From NCBI GenBank assembly GCA_046294625.1, contig JBKBKN010000004.1, positions 99,565 to 163,564 of the forward strand: 64,000 nucleotides of DNA, written 5' to 3'. The stretch is from JBKBKN01 sp046294625 (GTDB taxonomy: Bacteria > Bacteroidota > Bacteroidia > M30B66). Of the stretch, positions 1-10,743 are shown in pieces. The notes below the pieces were generated by a model, which had not been told where the DNA came from, made no database searches, and worked only from the letters and a program-made list of their open reading frames with translations. Made by a program: the position numbers and the translations under genes. How positions within the stretch are numbered: the first letter of the stretch is position 1; each line of letters begins with the position of its first letter.

Positions 1-84
1 TAACAAAACCATTTTAAACATGGGCATAGCATCCCATACATAAAAATTATCATAGTTGAACCGATGAAGAAACACTTTAGCCAT
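1..84 (-). CDS. Possible 5' end of a leftward ORF running off the window
   Basis: An ATG on the minus strand at 84 is followed by 28 open codons to the window edge, beginning MAKVFLHRFNY. It lies downstream of the terminator at 119-141, so it would be a separate transcription unit. I recognise no family in 28 residues and cannot exclude chance. Confidence 0.2.
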   Translation of the reverse strand, partial: MAKVFLHRFNYDNFYVWDAMPMFKMVLL

Positions 85-118
85 TGAACAAATCGAATCC
101 CTAATGTATAAAAAACAA

Positions 119-141
119 AAAAGGGGCACAAGGCCCCTTTT
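119..141 (-). terminator. Rho-independent terminator of the T9SS cluster
   Basis: A perfect 9-bp stem (AAAAGGGGC / GCCCCTTTT) with a 5-nt loop lies 18 bp past the stop of the OmpA-family gene. On the minus strand the stem is followed by a T-rich run, as expected for intrinsic termination. Confidence 0.75.
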
Positions 142-158
142 CTTTTCGAAATAATCAC

Positions 159-2063
159 TTACTGAACTTCGATAACTTTAAATTCAGTTCTACGGTTCAT
201 TTGGTGCTGATCTTCGCTGCATGACTCACAAGGATCGCACTTCACACGTGGCTCAGATTCTCCATAACCTTTGAAAGTTAAACGCTTAGCGTCAATTCCC
301 CTCAGCGTACAATATTTAACAACTGATTTAGCTCTGCGCTCTGAAAGATTCTGGTTGTAAGCATCAGAACCACGACAATCGGTATGAGAACCCATCTCTA
401 CGCGATACTTAGGGTTATCTGTCAATAGCTTTACTAATTTATCAAGTGAAGGCATTGCATCCGGACGTATATCAGCTTTGTCATAGTCGTAGAAAATGTC
501 TTTAACCTCTATTCCTTTTCCTGGCTCAAATTTCTCAAGTTCCAAATCAACAGTGAAGGTCTCAGATCTTGTTTTTCCTTTAGTAGAGATATCAACACTG
601 TTAGACAATGATTGGTTGTCGTCGCTTGTAGCATTTATAGTATAATCAAAACCTGGCTTCATAATAAATGAATAGCGACCTTGATTATCAACTCTGATCG
701 ATTCTTGTTCACCAGTGGTTTTATTTAAAAGGATAGCACTTGCTCCCTGATATGGATTATTAGTTCCTTTTTCTCTCACCATTCCTTGAACAACTAATCT
801 TGGTCCATTGAAAACAACTTCAAACAGCTGATCAGAACCCAAACGAGATGATGTTATTAAACCAACTTTACCTTCTTCATCAAAACTAAAAGAGAAATCG
901 TCTCTGGATGAATTAATTGGGTATCCAAGGTTTTCAGGTTGTGACCATTGACCATTTCTGTAAACAGTGCGGAACACATCAAAACCACCCAGGCCAGGAT
1001 GTGTATTCGAAGAGAAATAAAGTGTATCCTGCCCCCCAGCCATTGGAAACAATTCTTTGCCAGGTGTATTGATTACAGCTCCAAGATTTTGCGGTTCCGA
1101 CCATGAAGATCCGTTCCAACTTGACATATAAATATCTGTTTCTCCTATTCCACCCGGCTTATTTGATGAGAAGAATAAAGTTTTGCCATCTTTGGAAATA
1201 GAAGGGTGACCAACTGAATAATCATCATTATTGTAAGGAAAATTTTCAGGATTTACCCAATCTCCACCCTCTAATGAAAGCTTTACGATGCTAAGCGTAG
1301 CTTCATTGTCTTTGTTACGCTTGATTTTTCCCTTTTCCTGATTTGTACGAGTAAAGTACATGGTTTTACCATCAGATGAAACAGAAGCAAATGCATCATG
1401 GAAAGTACTATTTACATCTCCGCTCAATGGTGCAGGTGCGCTCCATTTACCTGAGCCTTTGTCTTTCTTAGTGAAATACAAATCATAATAGCTATTACCT
1501 GTAGCTGGATCACGCATTTTCAACCCTTTGCCTTGAGCAACACTTTCGCCGGTGAAAATGTACCCAAAATTGTATGGCGCTGCTCCAGATGCGGAAACAA
1601 GCCCGCTAAGATCAACTCTGTTTAGAGTCCACTGAACAGTATCATCCTTAAATTGATTAGGGTTCTTTGCTGCATCAATTAATCCTTGAACATACTTTGC
1701 ATCTGGATTAGCTTTCAGATAAGCTTCTAATGCTGATTGTGCCTCAGCATATTTTTTATTCTCCATCAGCACACGTCCATAATGATAATTGAGCATTGGA
1801 TCCGCATCTTGAGTGTCTAAAGCTTTCTTATAAGCAGTTTCCGCTTTCACCGGATTATTGGTCATTCTGTATGCATCGCCAAGTTTTGCCTGCACAGAAG
1901 GATTATCACGCTTCGAAAGAGCTTTCTCGTATCTCTCTACAGCGTCAGCATAGGCAAGTCGGTCAAATTTTTTATCTCCTTGTCTTACATACATGTTGGC
2001 GCAACTGCCCAGAAATAGACTGATGCCAATCAAAAAAACAGGGTAGGATTTTCTCATTTTCAT
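159..2063 (-). CDS. porE: PorE-like OmpA-family lipoprotein (TPR, WD40-like, OmpA_C)
   Basis: This 634-residue protein has the layout of PorE, the T9SS component thought to tie the secretion machine to peptidoglycan. A lipoprotein signal ends in LGSC with Cys21 as the lipidated residue. TPR-type helical repeats follow (about residues 30-130), then WD40/PD40-like beta-propeller repeats (about 180-400) with motifs such as SVSSDGKTMYFTR and SISKDGKTLFFSS. Next come a carboxypeptidase-regulatory-like domain (about 420-505) and a C-terminal OmpA domain (about 515-634) with peptidoglycan-binding residues in GSHTDCRGS and LSERRAKSV. It is last in a leftward series with the PorP/SprF gene 20 bp upstream and the SprB-like gene before that, a common Bacteroidota order. 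A generic OmpA paralogue outside the core machine is the main alternative. Confidence 0.85.
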   Translation of the reverse strand: MKMRKSYPVFLIGISLFLGSCANMYVRQGDKKFDRLAYADAVERYEKALSKRDNPSVQAKLGDAYRMTNNPVKAETAYKKALDTQDADPMLNYHYGRVLMENKKYAEAQSALEAYLKANPDAKYVQGLIDAAKNPNQFKDDTVQWTLNRVDLSGLVSASGAAPYNFGYIFTGESVAQGKGLKMRDPATGNSYYDLYFTKKDKGSGKWSAPAPLSGDVNSTFHDAFASVSSDGKTMYFTRTNQEKGKIKRNKDNEATLSIVKLSLEGGDWVNPENFPYNNDDYSVGHPSISKDGKTLFFSSNKPGGIGETDIYMSSWNGSSWSEPQNLGAVINTPGKELFPMAGGQDTLYFSSNTHPGLGGFDVFRTVYRNGQWSQPENLGYPINSSRDDFSFSFDEEGKVGLITSSRLGSDQLFEVVFNGPRLVVQGMVREKGTNNPYQGASAILLNKTTGEQESIRVDNQGRYSFIMKPGFDYTINATSDDNQSLSNSVDISTKGKTRSETFTVDLELEKFEPGKGIEVKDIFYDYDKADIRPDAMPSLDKLVKLLTDNPKYRVEMGSHTDCRGSDAYNQNLSERRAKSVVKYCTLRGIDAKRLTFKGYGESEPRVKCDPCESCSEDQHQMNRRTEFKVIEVQ

Positions 2064-2083
2064 AATTTTCTATTGAGCAGTTA

Positions 2084-2977
2084 TTAAAATAATCTAGGGT
2101 TTCTAACTTTAGTAATTTTTGCACCGAAATCATACGCTAACATGATTTCATGAGAGCCACCTGAATAATTTCTGATAGGTGTGGTGGTAGCGTCGTAAGC
2201 ATAACCAATTCTCAAATTGGGTGTAATTTGAATATCAAAAATACCAACGATTGCGTCACCTGTGCGATAAGATGCGCCTATCCAAAATCTATCCCATAGT
2301 AGGAAATTTGCATTAATATCAGCCTGCAAAGGTGCACTTGGCTCATATTTGATAAGTGTTGATGGCTTGAACTTTACTTTGTCACTTAAATCAAACACAT
2401 AACCTGTATTGAAGAAAAAGTGACGTGTATACTCCCTCATGTTTGCACCACTTACTGCATACAATGTTGGAATAGAAAGACCTGCAAAGAATCTGTCTGT
2501 GTAGTAATAAGTACCAAAACCAAACTTTGGCACCCAAAAACTCTCATTATTTTGATAAAGCGGATCATTCAAATCCACATTCACCAATCCATCACGGTTA
2601 AATGTTTCATTGGAAATGCCAGCTCTAAGCCCAAAAGACAATTTGCCGGGTCCAAGCTTTACATGATATGAATAGTTTGCAAGAATGTCTGTGTTCCCTA
2701 ATAATCCAATTCTGTCATTGATTACAAGAAGCCCAAGACCCATGCTTTGATTGGCAATTGGAGCATCAATTGCAAACAGATTGCTTCGAGGCGCACCGTC
2801 AAAGTTAACCCATTGTGTTCGGTGCAGTGCAGTCACATTTGCAAAGTCATGACTTCCTGCGTAAGCCGGATTGAGAAACAATCCATTAAACATGTACTGA
2901 CTTACCATCACTTCTTGCTGAGCATTTAATCCAAGTGAGCAAATCATTACACCTATTGCTAAAACTACTTTTTTCAT
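2084..2977 (-). CDS. porP: PorP/SprF family T9SS outer-membrane protein
   Basis: The product (297 residues from the chosen start) belongs to the PorP/SprF family, outer-membrane beta-barrels that work with T9SS and often serve one large partner adhesin. Recognisable features are the early segment QYMFNGLFLNPAYAGS, the following HRTQW, and alternating aromatic beta-strand segments through to the C-terminus. I chose the internal ATG at 2977 because it gives a compact signal peptide (MKKVVLAIGVMICSLGLNAQ); an ATG at 2998 would add seven residues. It lies 46 bp downstream of the giant SprB-repeat gene and 20 bp upstream of the PorE-like gene. By analogy with sprF-sprB it probably handles that neighbouring cargo. 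Confidence 0.9.
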   Translation of the reverse strand: MKKVVLAIGVMICSLGLNAQQEVMVSQYMFNGLFLNPAYAGSHDFANVTALHRTQWVNFDGAPRSNLFAIDAPIANQSMGLGLLVINDRIGLLGNTDILANYSYHVKLGPGKLSFGLRAGISNETFNRDGLVNVDLNDPLYQNNESFWVPKFGFGTYYYTDRFFAGLSIPTLYAVSGANMREYTRHFFFNTGYVFDLSDKVKFKPSTLIKYEPSAPLQADINANFLLWDRFWIGASYRTGDAIVGIFDIQITPNLRIGYAYDATTTPIRNYSGGSHEIMLAYDFGAKITKVRNPRLF

Positions 2978-3023
2978 CGGTAGGAGTATTTGGTTCATTT
3001 ATGGTGTTTTTTTCAAATTAAAA

Positions 3024-6000
3024 TTATCTTCTTAAGTCAACATATCCTGTAATTGTATCGAAGCCGTCAACTTCGAGAATAATAAAATAAGTTCCCTCTG
3101 GTAAGTTCTCGCCGTTATTGTTTACTCCTACCCAATCATTGGCATAGCCTCGCTGCTGGAAAACAATGTTACCCCAACGATTATACACTGTCAACGAATT
3201 TGATGGATAGCCTTCGAGACCTTGAACAACAAAACGATCGTTGAAACCATCACCATTTGGTGTAAATCCATTTGGTACAACTAAGCCTTTTGGCGCTGTT
3301 AATGTAATGCTTAATTCCACACTGCAACCTACAGCATCTGTGATAGTCACAGAATAGGTACCTGCAGGAAGATTTGAACGATCCGATGTTACTATCGATG
3401 AATTATCAGACCAAGCGTATGTAAATTCAGGAATTCCGCCACTTACGGTTGTTGTAATACTTCCATCGCTTCCACCAATAGTGCTGACATTAAACCCATT
3501 ATTGTAAAGCGGACTGTTGATTGTTGCATTAATAGTAGGAGACTGAATAATATTAATAAAACCAGTTGCTTGACAGCCATTTTGATTCGTTCCGGTTACG
3601 AAATAAGTACCAGGTGACGTCACAACTATTGATTGACTTGTTTCACCTCCAGGGAACCAAGAATATAAAACATAGCCAGCGTTTGCTGTTAATGTAATGT
3701 TAATAGGATCATTTCCACATACGATGGTATCGCTGTCTGCAGTAATGACAGGAACAGGATTCAATTTAACCGTGATATTTACTATTGTAGACAATGAAGA
3801 ACAACCTGCCGCATTAGTTACTTGTACTTGATAGCTTCCGGGAGTGTTGGCACTCACAGAAGGAGTTGATAAATTAGAAGGTGTACCATCAATAATCCAT
3901 GTGAAATTTGTAGTCGCACTTGAAGTAAGTGTAACAATATCACCTTCACAAAGGTCGGTAGGCCCATTCAAGGAGATGGTTGGTTGTGGAGGATTAGCTA
4001 CCACAGAAACAGTTGTTGCTACTGGCTCGCTTTCACAACCAGCCTGATTCGTTACCACCAATGTGTAAATACCTGCTTCTGAAGCTGTGATAGTTTGTGT
4101 ATTAAGTGTAGCCGAAGGTGTTGTCCACTGATATGAGGTTGCTTCACCGGCTGTTAAAGTAACCGTTTCACCCTCGCAAATGGTTTGATTACCAGATGGT
4201 GTAATTGTTGCTACAGGGGCATCAAGTATGGATACATTAATGACGTTTGAAAATGCAGTGCAGGTTCCATCAGATACTGAAGCCGTGTAGGCGCCTGGCT
4301 CTGTAACCAAAATGCTTAACACATTTTCAATACCATTGCTCCATGTGACACCTTCACCTATGGTTGATGTAAGTATTACACTTCCACCTTCACAGAATAT
4401 CGTGTCGCTCTGAGCAGAAATAATTGGTGCCACAGGAAGCGGCAGTACAGCAACATTTACTGTATCTGTTATTTCGCAGCTGTTGGCATTGGTTATGGTT
4501 ACAAATACTGACGTGTTTGTGGAAACAGAAACAATAACAGAAGGCTCATCATTGGGTCCTACTATGGCAGAAGCTGGTCCCCATGAATAAATAGCGCCCG
4601 ATACATTTGCAGCTTCCAAGGTAATGGTCTCATTTTCACAAACACTAATTTCTCCGGGTAATCCTGAATTAACAACCGGCAACACAGTAATGACAATTGT
4701 GTCTACTGACACACCGCAGTTATTGGTTCCTGTAACTGTGTAAACAGTTGTCACGGGCGGACTGGCTATGGGATTGGAAATAATCGTACCAGTTAGTCCA
4801 ATTGAAGGACTCCACACATAACTATCGGCGCCGCTGGCTTGCAATTGGGTAGAAGAACCTTGGCAAATAGTCACATCAGCTCCAGCATTTACATTTGGTA
4901 ATGGCGAAGCTTCAATATCAATCGTATTAGACACCGCTGTGCATCCAAACTCGTTCGTAACTGTTACAAAATAAGAGCCTGAAGTGTTGACAGTGATAAC
5001 AGCTGTCGTCTCTCCACTTGGCGACCAAACAATGCCATCTGATACACTTGAAGTTAAAATCACTTCATCGCCTGGACAAATAATCAATTCTCCTTCCGCC
5101 GTTATCACAGGCACTTCAGGATTAGGATTAACTGTTAATGTTACCTGACCGATTAATATGTTACCTTCACAGCTAGGATTGGACTGAGATACCAAAGAAA
5201 CCAAGGTGTAGGTAGTAGTAGTATTTGGATTCACATCGAAGCTAAACGTATTTTGATTGAATCCGGTTACATTAACATTCGTTATTCCATCGAAATAGGT
5301 GAAGTCGAATGGCGCTTGACCAATCAAACTTATAGTAACCGTAGCAGACTCACCTTCACATATTTCATTATTGTTTATAGTGATTTCACCTGAAGGCGCA
5401 TCATCTAAAATTAGATTGACGCTCTCTGAAACTTCACAATTGGCTCCATCTGTCAATTCAATTAGATAGATACCGGCAGATAAGCCAGTAACATTCAAGT
5501 CAGAAATGGGGTTGCCATTTAGGGAAATTACAACCGGATCAGTAGCATTACTAAAAGAAATTAAGATGCTACCGCTAGCAGGATCATCACAAGTTGGATT
5601 TTCTGATATAATTTCCAATATAGGTTGATTCGGATTTGAAATAGTAACACTTGTATCAGCAGAACAGCCATTGGCATCCGTTACAGTTACTGTATAAACT
5701 CCGTCGGCTAAGCCAGTAATGGTTGCTGTGGTTTCGTTGTTAGACCACAATATGCTAAACGGTTCAGTTCCTGAAAGTATGGTAACAGTGGCTGTTCCAT
5801 TTGATTCATTACAGTTTTCATTGTCTGTGGATGTGGCAGCAATTTGCACAGATGGTGAACCACCAATGATAACATTTACCGTTGTTGAACAATCATTAAT
5901 ATCGGTAATGGTCACTGTATATTCCCCTTCGCAAAGCGCATTCTGCTGTGCACCACTCAAGCCATTGCTCCACTCAATAGTAAATGGACCTTGACCGGAG

Positions 6001-9000
6001 GTTACATTAATCTGGGCAGTTCCATTACATAGTCCGCAGCTTGCATCCGTTGAAAAAACTTCTGCTTCAACATCGGATGGGCCTTCGGGAACTACAAAGG
6101 TTAATATATCAACACAATCGTTTGCATCTGCTATAGTAGCAACATAGGTACCAGCTGGAATATTTGACAATACTAAGCCAGTAGAATTATTAGGATCATT
6201 CCAGGATACAGTAAATGGCCCTGTTGTACCTTCTATAACAAGTGTAATAGAACCCGTGTTAGCACCGCACGAAGGGGCTTCAATTGTTTCAGTAACCTCG
6301 AAGTCTACTACATTACCAACAGCCACGTCTAAAGAATCAACGCAGCCATCTTTCTCAAATACCACAATTCGATAAAGACCAGCGGCTAAACCTTCAATAT
6401 CTTCATCAAACGCGAAAGGTTCAGATTCTCCGACTACAAACCATGATACCAATGGTGCACCAGATCCACCGATAATGGTAATATCAATTTCACCGTCTTC
6501 TAAACCACAGGTGGCAGGAAGAACGGTAGCTGTAATTTCAAAGTTAATTTCGTTTTCTAATAGGAATTCGCCCGTGAGTTCGCAGCCTGCGGCGTCCACT
6601 ATAGTGTATTCATACAAACCTGCATTTATTTCTTCAAGAACCGGCCCGTTAAATTCCGGTGGGAAGCCTGTCCATATAATTTCATAAGGTTCAACTCCAC
6701 CGCTCACGATCAAAGTAATGCTTCCATCATCAAAACCACAAGAAGGATTTTGTGCAATTACATCAACCAAAATAGCTGAACCATTATCTTCAAGCGTGGC
6801 CGAAGCAATTGCAATACAATTGCCAGCGTCTGTAACAGTAACTGTGTATTCACCAGGTCCTAAATCAGTGATTGGATTATCCGTTGAGCCAGTATTCCAC
6901 AATATATCAAATGGCGCCTGACCACCAATAAATGAAATATTGATTGAACCGTTTGCTGCTCCGCAAGTTGGCTGAGAAACTTCTAAGATTAATTCAGGTG
7001 CTTGTGAATTCTCCAGACAGAAAGATGCACTAGCTTCACATCCATTTTCATCCTGAATATCGACTGCGTAGCAACCTGCAGCAAGTCCCCCAATTGTTAC
7101 ATCAGTAGATCCATTCTCCCAAAGCACTGTAAAATTACCTGACCCGTTAACCACATCTATTGTCAATGAACCATCTTCTGATCCACAACCAGGTTGCTGA
7201 CTTGCTACAAGAACAATCTCAGGTTGATCGGCATTTTCAATAGTTATGGTTTCGGTAAACAAACATCCCGCACCATCAAATCCTGAAATTACATAAGTAC
7301 CAGCTTCGAGCGTGTTCAAAGTGAGTGTTCCGCTTGCAAATGGGGCATCGTCTTTAGTCCAGTTTGAAGTAATAGGTGCAACTGCATTGGTTAGTGTCAC
7401 ACTGATTGATCCAGTTGGAACACCGCATGAAGATGGTTGGGAAACAAAACTAACTTCAATTGCCAGGCTCGGTTCAATTGTGTAACTGCCTTCCACAACA
7501 CAGTTTTTAGCATCAGTTAATACAAAACTGTAGTCTCCTGGCGCTAAACCAAATTGGTCGATTGTTGTGAAACCATTATCCCATTCGATCGAGAATGGCT
7601 CAGTGCCGCCAGTTATAGTTAAATCAATAATTCCATTATTGTTTCCGCAGCTTGTGTTCACTACAGTAGCAGAAACTTCTGGCACATTTATATTAGTAAC
7701 AGTAGCTGAACCTGTCACAATACAGCCTGCAGCATCGGTTACGGTTACTGTGTAGGAACCTGGAGCCAAAATGCTACCCGTGTTTGCTGTGGTTATGGCA
7801 CCTGGCTCCCAAAGAATAGAAAAATCAGGCGTACCGCCAATGATATTAACGAAAGCCGACCCGGTATCTACATCACAAGCTGTGTTCACCGAGGTGATTT
7901 CGAGTTCAGGCAAATTTTCAAACTGTAGGTCAAAATTCAACGTTAGTAAACAAGTTTCATCCCCGCTGTCAGTAATTGTAACTTGATATGAACCCACAGC
8001 CAGTTCTGTGCGATCGGATGTAGTTGGCCCGTCGCTCCAGCTGAAGGTAAATGATCCGGTACCTCCAGTCACAATAAGAGCGATACTTCCATTTTCTTGA
8101 CCGCAATCAGGGTTAACAACTGTTTCTTGAACTTCAACAGGTACAACTTCGTTGATGCTAGCCTCTAATGAGTCAATACAACCAGCAGCATCAGTAACAA
8201 TTAATTTATAAGTGCCACCACCCACATTAGTCAAGTTTTGAGTGGTAGTATTAAGAACGTCATTCCACAGGAAAGTGAATTCAGGAGTTCCGCCAACAGG
8301 ATTTGGTACGATAATACTCCCACCTTGAGGCTCCAAACAAGTAGGTTGAATCACTTCAGGCACGCCAAGTGTAAACGCATTTTCATTTTCAATCAAAAAT
8401 GATTCTGAAATTTCACAGCCATTTTCGTCAGTTATTGTAACTGTATATGAACCGGCTTCAAGGCCCGTTAAAGGCAAACCGGTTGCGCTATTTGACCATA
8501 CAATGGTAAACTCAGGCTGACCTCCTGTGATTGTGAAATTGATGGAGCCATCATTGTTACCGCAAGTTGTTTGATCAATGATTATATTCTCAATTTGTGG
8601 ACCATCTTCAAGAATTATCGCCTGTGAACCAGCAACTTCACATCCAGCTGCATCCACAACTGTTACGGTGTAGCTGCCCACCGGTAAGTCGTTTACTGTG
8701 GCCGTTTGTGCCGATCCGGCATTTGCTCCCCACTGAATATCAAAAGGTGGAGTTCCTCCGATAATATTTACGGTGATGCTTCCTAATAGATTAGAGCAAA
8801 TTGCATTCGTTACATCAAATGTTAATGAAGGTTCATTTTCATTTTCCAAGGTAAATGTTTCAGATGAAAAACAACCTGTAGCGTCGGTTACAGTTACAGT
8901 GTAAGAACCGGCTTCTAATCCGGAAATATTTTGTGTAATAGCATCGTTAGACCAAACAAAAGTATATGGTGTTGAGCCACCACTTACTGCGATGTTAATT

Positions 9001-10589
9001 TCACCTCTTGGATCGTTGCAAAGTGGCTGCACATCGCTCTCTAAAGTTATAGTAGGATTCTCACCGGGTGTAACATCAGTAGTTCCGGTATTCTGGCATT
9101 CTCCATCTGGAGATACATATTGAACAATATATGAATTTCCCGCTACTAAATTTGAAATAACACCGGTCACAGCATTAATCGTTGCCCCGTCATTGGGTTC
9201 TGGATTGAATGAAAACACACCCCCTTCTGTAAAACCTTCAACTAAAATTGGGTTTAACTCCGTAATACCAGGACAAACTACGCCATATGAAAAATCTACA
9301 ATGTCAGAAGGCTGCACAGTGATTGTAGTAGTATCGCGAACTTCACAGTTTGGTCCTTGAACAGTGTAGGTAATTGTGTATGTAGCATTAGGAAGGCTAT
9401 TGGAAATCACTCCTGTATTTGCATCAACAACAGATCCATCTCCAGGATCGTTCAAAAAGGCAAAAACACCTCCTGATATCCAGTTGCTGCTCAAAACTGG
9501 CTCGTTTGATGTGGTTCCGCAATAAGGCTCATAAAAAAAGTTGATTTCTGGTCTTGGAACTGTTGTAACAGTAACCGCTCCGTTAGCTCCACCTAAGGTT
9601 ATGCCACAATTGGTCGGGAAAGAATCGGTCAAACCTAAGACGGTATATGTACCGGGCTCGGTAACAAATACAACAGTTGAATCAGAAGCGCCGTCAAGAA
9701 AAAATACGTTCTGCTGACCGCCATCGCTGGAGTAAATAATCTGATATGGATCAACACCCCCATCTACTAAGATTACCAAAGGTAAGGAATCACCTTCACA
9801 AATCGTTACTTCCGGATTTTGGGGTGTGGTTACGATTAAGCCATTTTCGTCCAAATAAGACAGAAATGTAAATATCGGGGTATTTACTGTGATAGTTACA
9901 GGAACTGATGAACTAACACAGCCGTTAGCTCCTGTAACTTGAGTGTAATAATTTCCTGATGAAACTACACCAAGAAAGGGCTGATTATTAATTCCGCCGG
10001 GAAACCACAAATTATTTACCGGACTGCTTGAAGTAAGAAAGGTAGATGCTGATCCAAAACAAAACTGCAAAGGGCCATTGACATTCACAGAAGGTATCGG
10101 CGGCGCTACTTGTGTTTGTATATTAATGCCTAAACCATTATCAATTGTGGTGGCCGATGGAACCTGAGTAGAAATAACCCTGATGCGGTAATCGGTTCCG
10201 GGTGTTGCGGTTCCGGGTATCACCCCAAAAATGAAACCTTCTATATCTGTACCGGATAAGCTAACGCTTCCAATGTCTGTAGGGATTGTGAAATCTCCTG
10301 TAGCATCAGACAATTGTGCCACGAAAGTATTTGGCGCAGGATAAATCCCTTGGGCTTCGAAATTTACCACCACTGTAGAGCTTCTGCAATATTGCCCAGC
10401 AGGTATTGGCTTGGTAATAATTACATTTCCTCCTAAAGGCTCATCTAAATTACCTTGAAACATTGCAAAAATCTCAGCAGTGCTTAGGGGTTCAAATGGT
10501 TTATCACCCAATGAAACAGCATTTGCTAAACTGCTTATGAACAAAAAAAAGAGATATGTCAGACAAATTGAGTAAAAACTTCTTTTCAT
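3024..10589 (-). CDS. Giant SprB-repeat adhesin with gliding-type (CHU_C) C-terminus
   Basis: A 2521-residue exported protein with an N-terminal signal peptide (hydrophobic run FFLFISSLANA). The middle, about residues 500-1700, holds roughly 16 tandem SprB-type repeats of 70-80 residues. Each has a Cys near its start (often CGxxxGSI), a GGxxPFxxxW core, and a closing GxYTVTVTDAxGC. Next come several Ig/PKD-like modules opening with a Cys followed by GE or GD. A further degenerate SprB repeat precedes the C-terminal domain with the signature FTPNGDGFNDRF, which is the type B T9SS sorting signal. Such proteins are exported to the cell surface and may be propelled in gliding or act as adhesins; the PorP/SprF gene 46 bp downstream fits that. 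Gliding itself is not shown here. Confidence 0.9.
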   Translation of the reverse strand: MKRSFYSICLTYLFFLFISSLANAVSLGDKPFEPLSTAEIFAMFQGNLDEPLGGNVIITKPIPAGQYCRSSTVVVNFEAQGIYPAPNTFVAQLSDATGDFTIPTDIGSVSLSGTDIEGFIFGVIPGTATPGTDYRIRVISTQVPSATTIDNGLGINIQTQVAPPIPSVNVNGPLQFCFGSASTFLTSSSPVNNLWFPGGINNQPFLGVVSSGNYYTQVTGANGCVSSSVPVTITVNTPIFTFLSYLDENGLIVTTPQNPEVTICEGDSLPLVILVDGGVDPYQIIYSSDGGQQNVFFLDGASDSTVVFVTEPGTYTVLGLTDSFPTNCGITLGGANGAVTVTTVPRPEINFFYEPYCGTTSNEPVLSSNWISGGVFAFLNDPGDGSVVDANTGVISNSLPNATYTITYTVQGPNCEVRDTTTITVQPSDIVDFSYGVVCPGITELNPILVEGFTEGGVFSFNPEPNDGATINAVTGVISNLVAGNSYIVQYVSPDGECQNTGTTDVTPGENPTITLESDVQPLCNDPRGEINIAVSGGSTPYTFVWSNDAITQNISGLEAGSYTVTVTDATGCFSSETFTLENENEPSLTFDVTNAICSNLLGSITVNIIGGTPPFDIQWGANAGSAQTATVNDLPVGSYTVTVVDAAGCEVAGSQAIILEDGPQIENIIIDQTTCGNNDGSINFTITGGQPEFTIVWSNSATGLPLTGLEAGSYTVTITDENGCEISESFLIENENAFTLGVPEVIQPTCLEPQGGSIIVPNPVGGTPEFTFLWNDVLNTTTQNLTNVGGGTYKLIVTDAAGCIDSLEASINEVVPVEVQETVVNPDCGQENGSIALIVTGGTGSFTFSWSDGPTTSDRTELAVGSYQVTITDSGDETCLLTLNFDLQFENLPELEITSVNTACDVDTGSAFVNIIGGTPDFSILWEPGAITTANTGSILAPGSYTVTVTDAAGCIVTGSATVTNINVPEVSATVVNTSCGNNNGIIDLTITGGTEPFSIEWDNGFTTIDQFGLAPGDYSFVLTDAKNCVVEGSYTIEPSLAIEVSFVSQPSSCGVPTGSISVTLTNAVAPITSNWTKDDAPFASGTLTLNTLEAGTYVISGFDGAGCLFTETITIENADQPEIVLVASQQPGCGSEDGSLTIDVVNGSGNFTVLWENGSTDVTIGGLAAGCYAVDIQDENGCEASASFCLENSQAPELILEVSQPTCGAANGSINISFIGGQAPFDILWNTGSTDNPITDLGPGEYTVTVTDAGNCIAIASATLEDNGSAILVDVIAQNPSCGFDDGSITLIVSGGVEPYEIIWTGFPPEFNGPVLEEINAGLYEYTIVDAAGCELTGEFLLENEINFEITATVLPATCGLEDGEIDITIIGGSGAPLVSWFVVGESEPFAFDEDIEGLAAGLYRIVVFEKDGCVDSLDVAVGNVVDFEVTETIEAPSCGANTGSITLVIEGTTGPFTVSWNDPNNSTGLVLSNIPAGTYVATIADANDCVDILTFVVPEGPSDVEAEVFSTDASCGLCNGTAQINVTSGQGPFTIEWSNGLSGAQQNALCEGEYTVTITDINDCSTTVNVIIGGSPSVQIAATSTDNENCNESNGTATVTILSGTEPFSILWSNNETTATITGLADGVYTVTVTDANGCSADTSVTISNPNQPILEIISENPTCDDPASGSILISFSNATDPVVISLNGNPISDLNVTGLSAGIYLIELTDGANCEVSESVNLILDDAPSGEITINNNEICEGESATVTISLIGQAPFDFTYFDGITNVNVTGFNQNTFSFDVNPNTTTTYTLVSLVSQSNPSCEGNILIGQVTLTVNPNPEVPVITAEGELIICPGDEVILTSSVSDGIVWSPSGETTAVITVNTSGSYFVTVTNEFGCTAVSNTIDIEASPLPNVNAGADVTICQGSSTQLQASGADSYVWSPSIGLTGTIISNPIASPPVTTVYTVTGTNNCGVSVDTIVITVLPVVNSGLPGEISVCENETITLEAANVSGAIYSWGPASAIVGPNDEPSVIVSVSTNTSVFVTITNANSCEITDTVNVAVLPLPVAPIISAQSDTIFCEGGSVILTSTIGEGVTWSNGIENVLSILVTEPGAYTASVSDGTCTAFSNVINVSILDAPVATITPSGNQTICEGETVTLTAGEATSYQWTTPSATLNTQTITASEAGIYTLVVTNQAGCESEPVATTVSVVANPPQPTISLNGPTDLCEGDIVTLTSSATTNFTWIIDGTPSNLSTPSVSANTPGSYQVQVTNAAGCSSLSTIVNITVKLNPVPVITADSDTIVCGNDPINITLTANAGYVLYSWFPGGETSQSIVVTSPGTYFVTGTNQNGCQATGFINIIQSPTINATINSPLYNNGFNVSTIGGSDGSITTTVSGGIPEFTYAWSDNSSIVTSDRSNLPAGTYSVTITDAVGCSVELSITLTAPKGLVVPNGFTPNGDGFNDRFVVQGLEGYPSNSLTVYNRWGNIVFQQRGYANDWVGVNNNGENLPEGTYFIILEVDGFDTITGYVDLRR

Positions 10590-10614
10590 GTGGCTTTAGT
10601 GTTATGTCAATGGG

Positions 10615-10622
10615 CAAAAGTA
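10615..10622 (-). promoter_or_regulatory. Possible -7 element for the SprB-like gene
   Basis: TACTTTTG on the minus strand matches the Bacteroidota -7 consensus TAnnTTTG and ends 25 bp before the start codon. No good -33 TTG lies at the expected spacing, so this is a weak call. Confidence 0.3.
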
Positions 10623-10743
10623 AATAGTTTATGTTGATATAAAAAAATTAAATATGTTAGATTTTGCTTAATTCTTCATATTTTATTGTTTATAAATATC
10701 TGTTAACATTTACCAAACTGCCAAACCTTTAATCGTCTCACTG

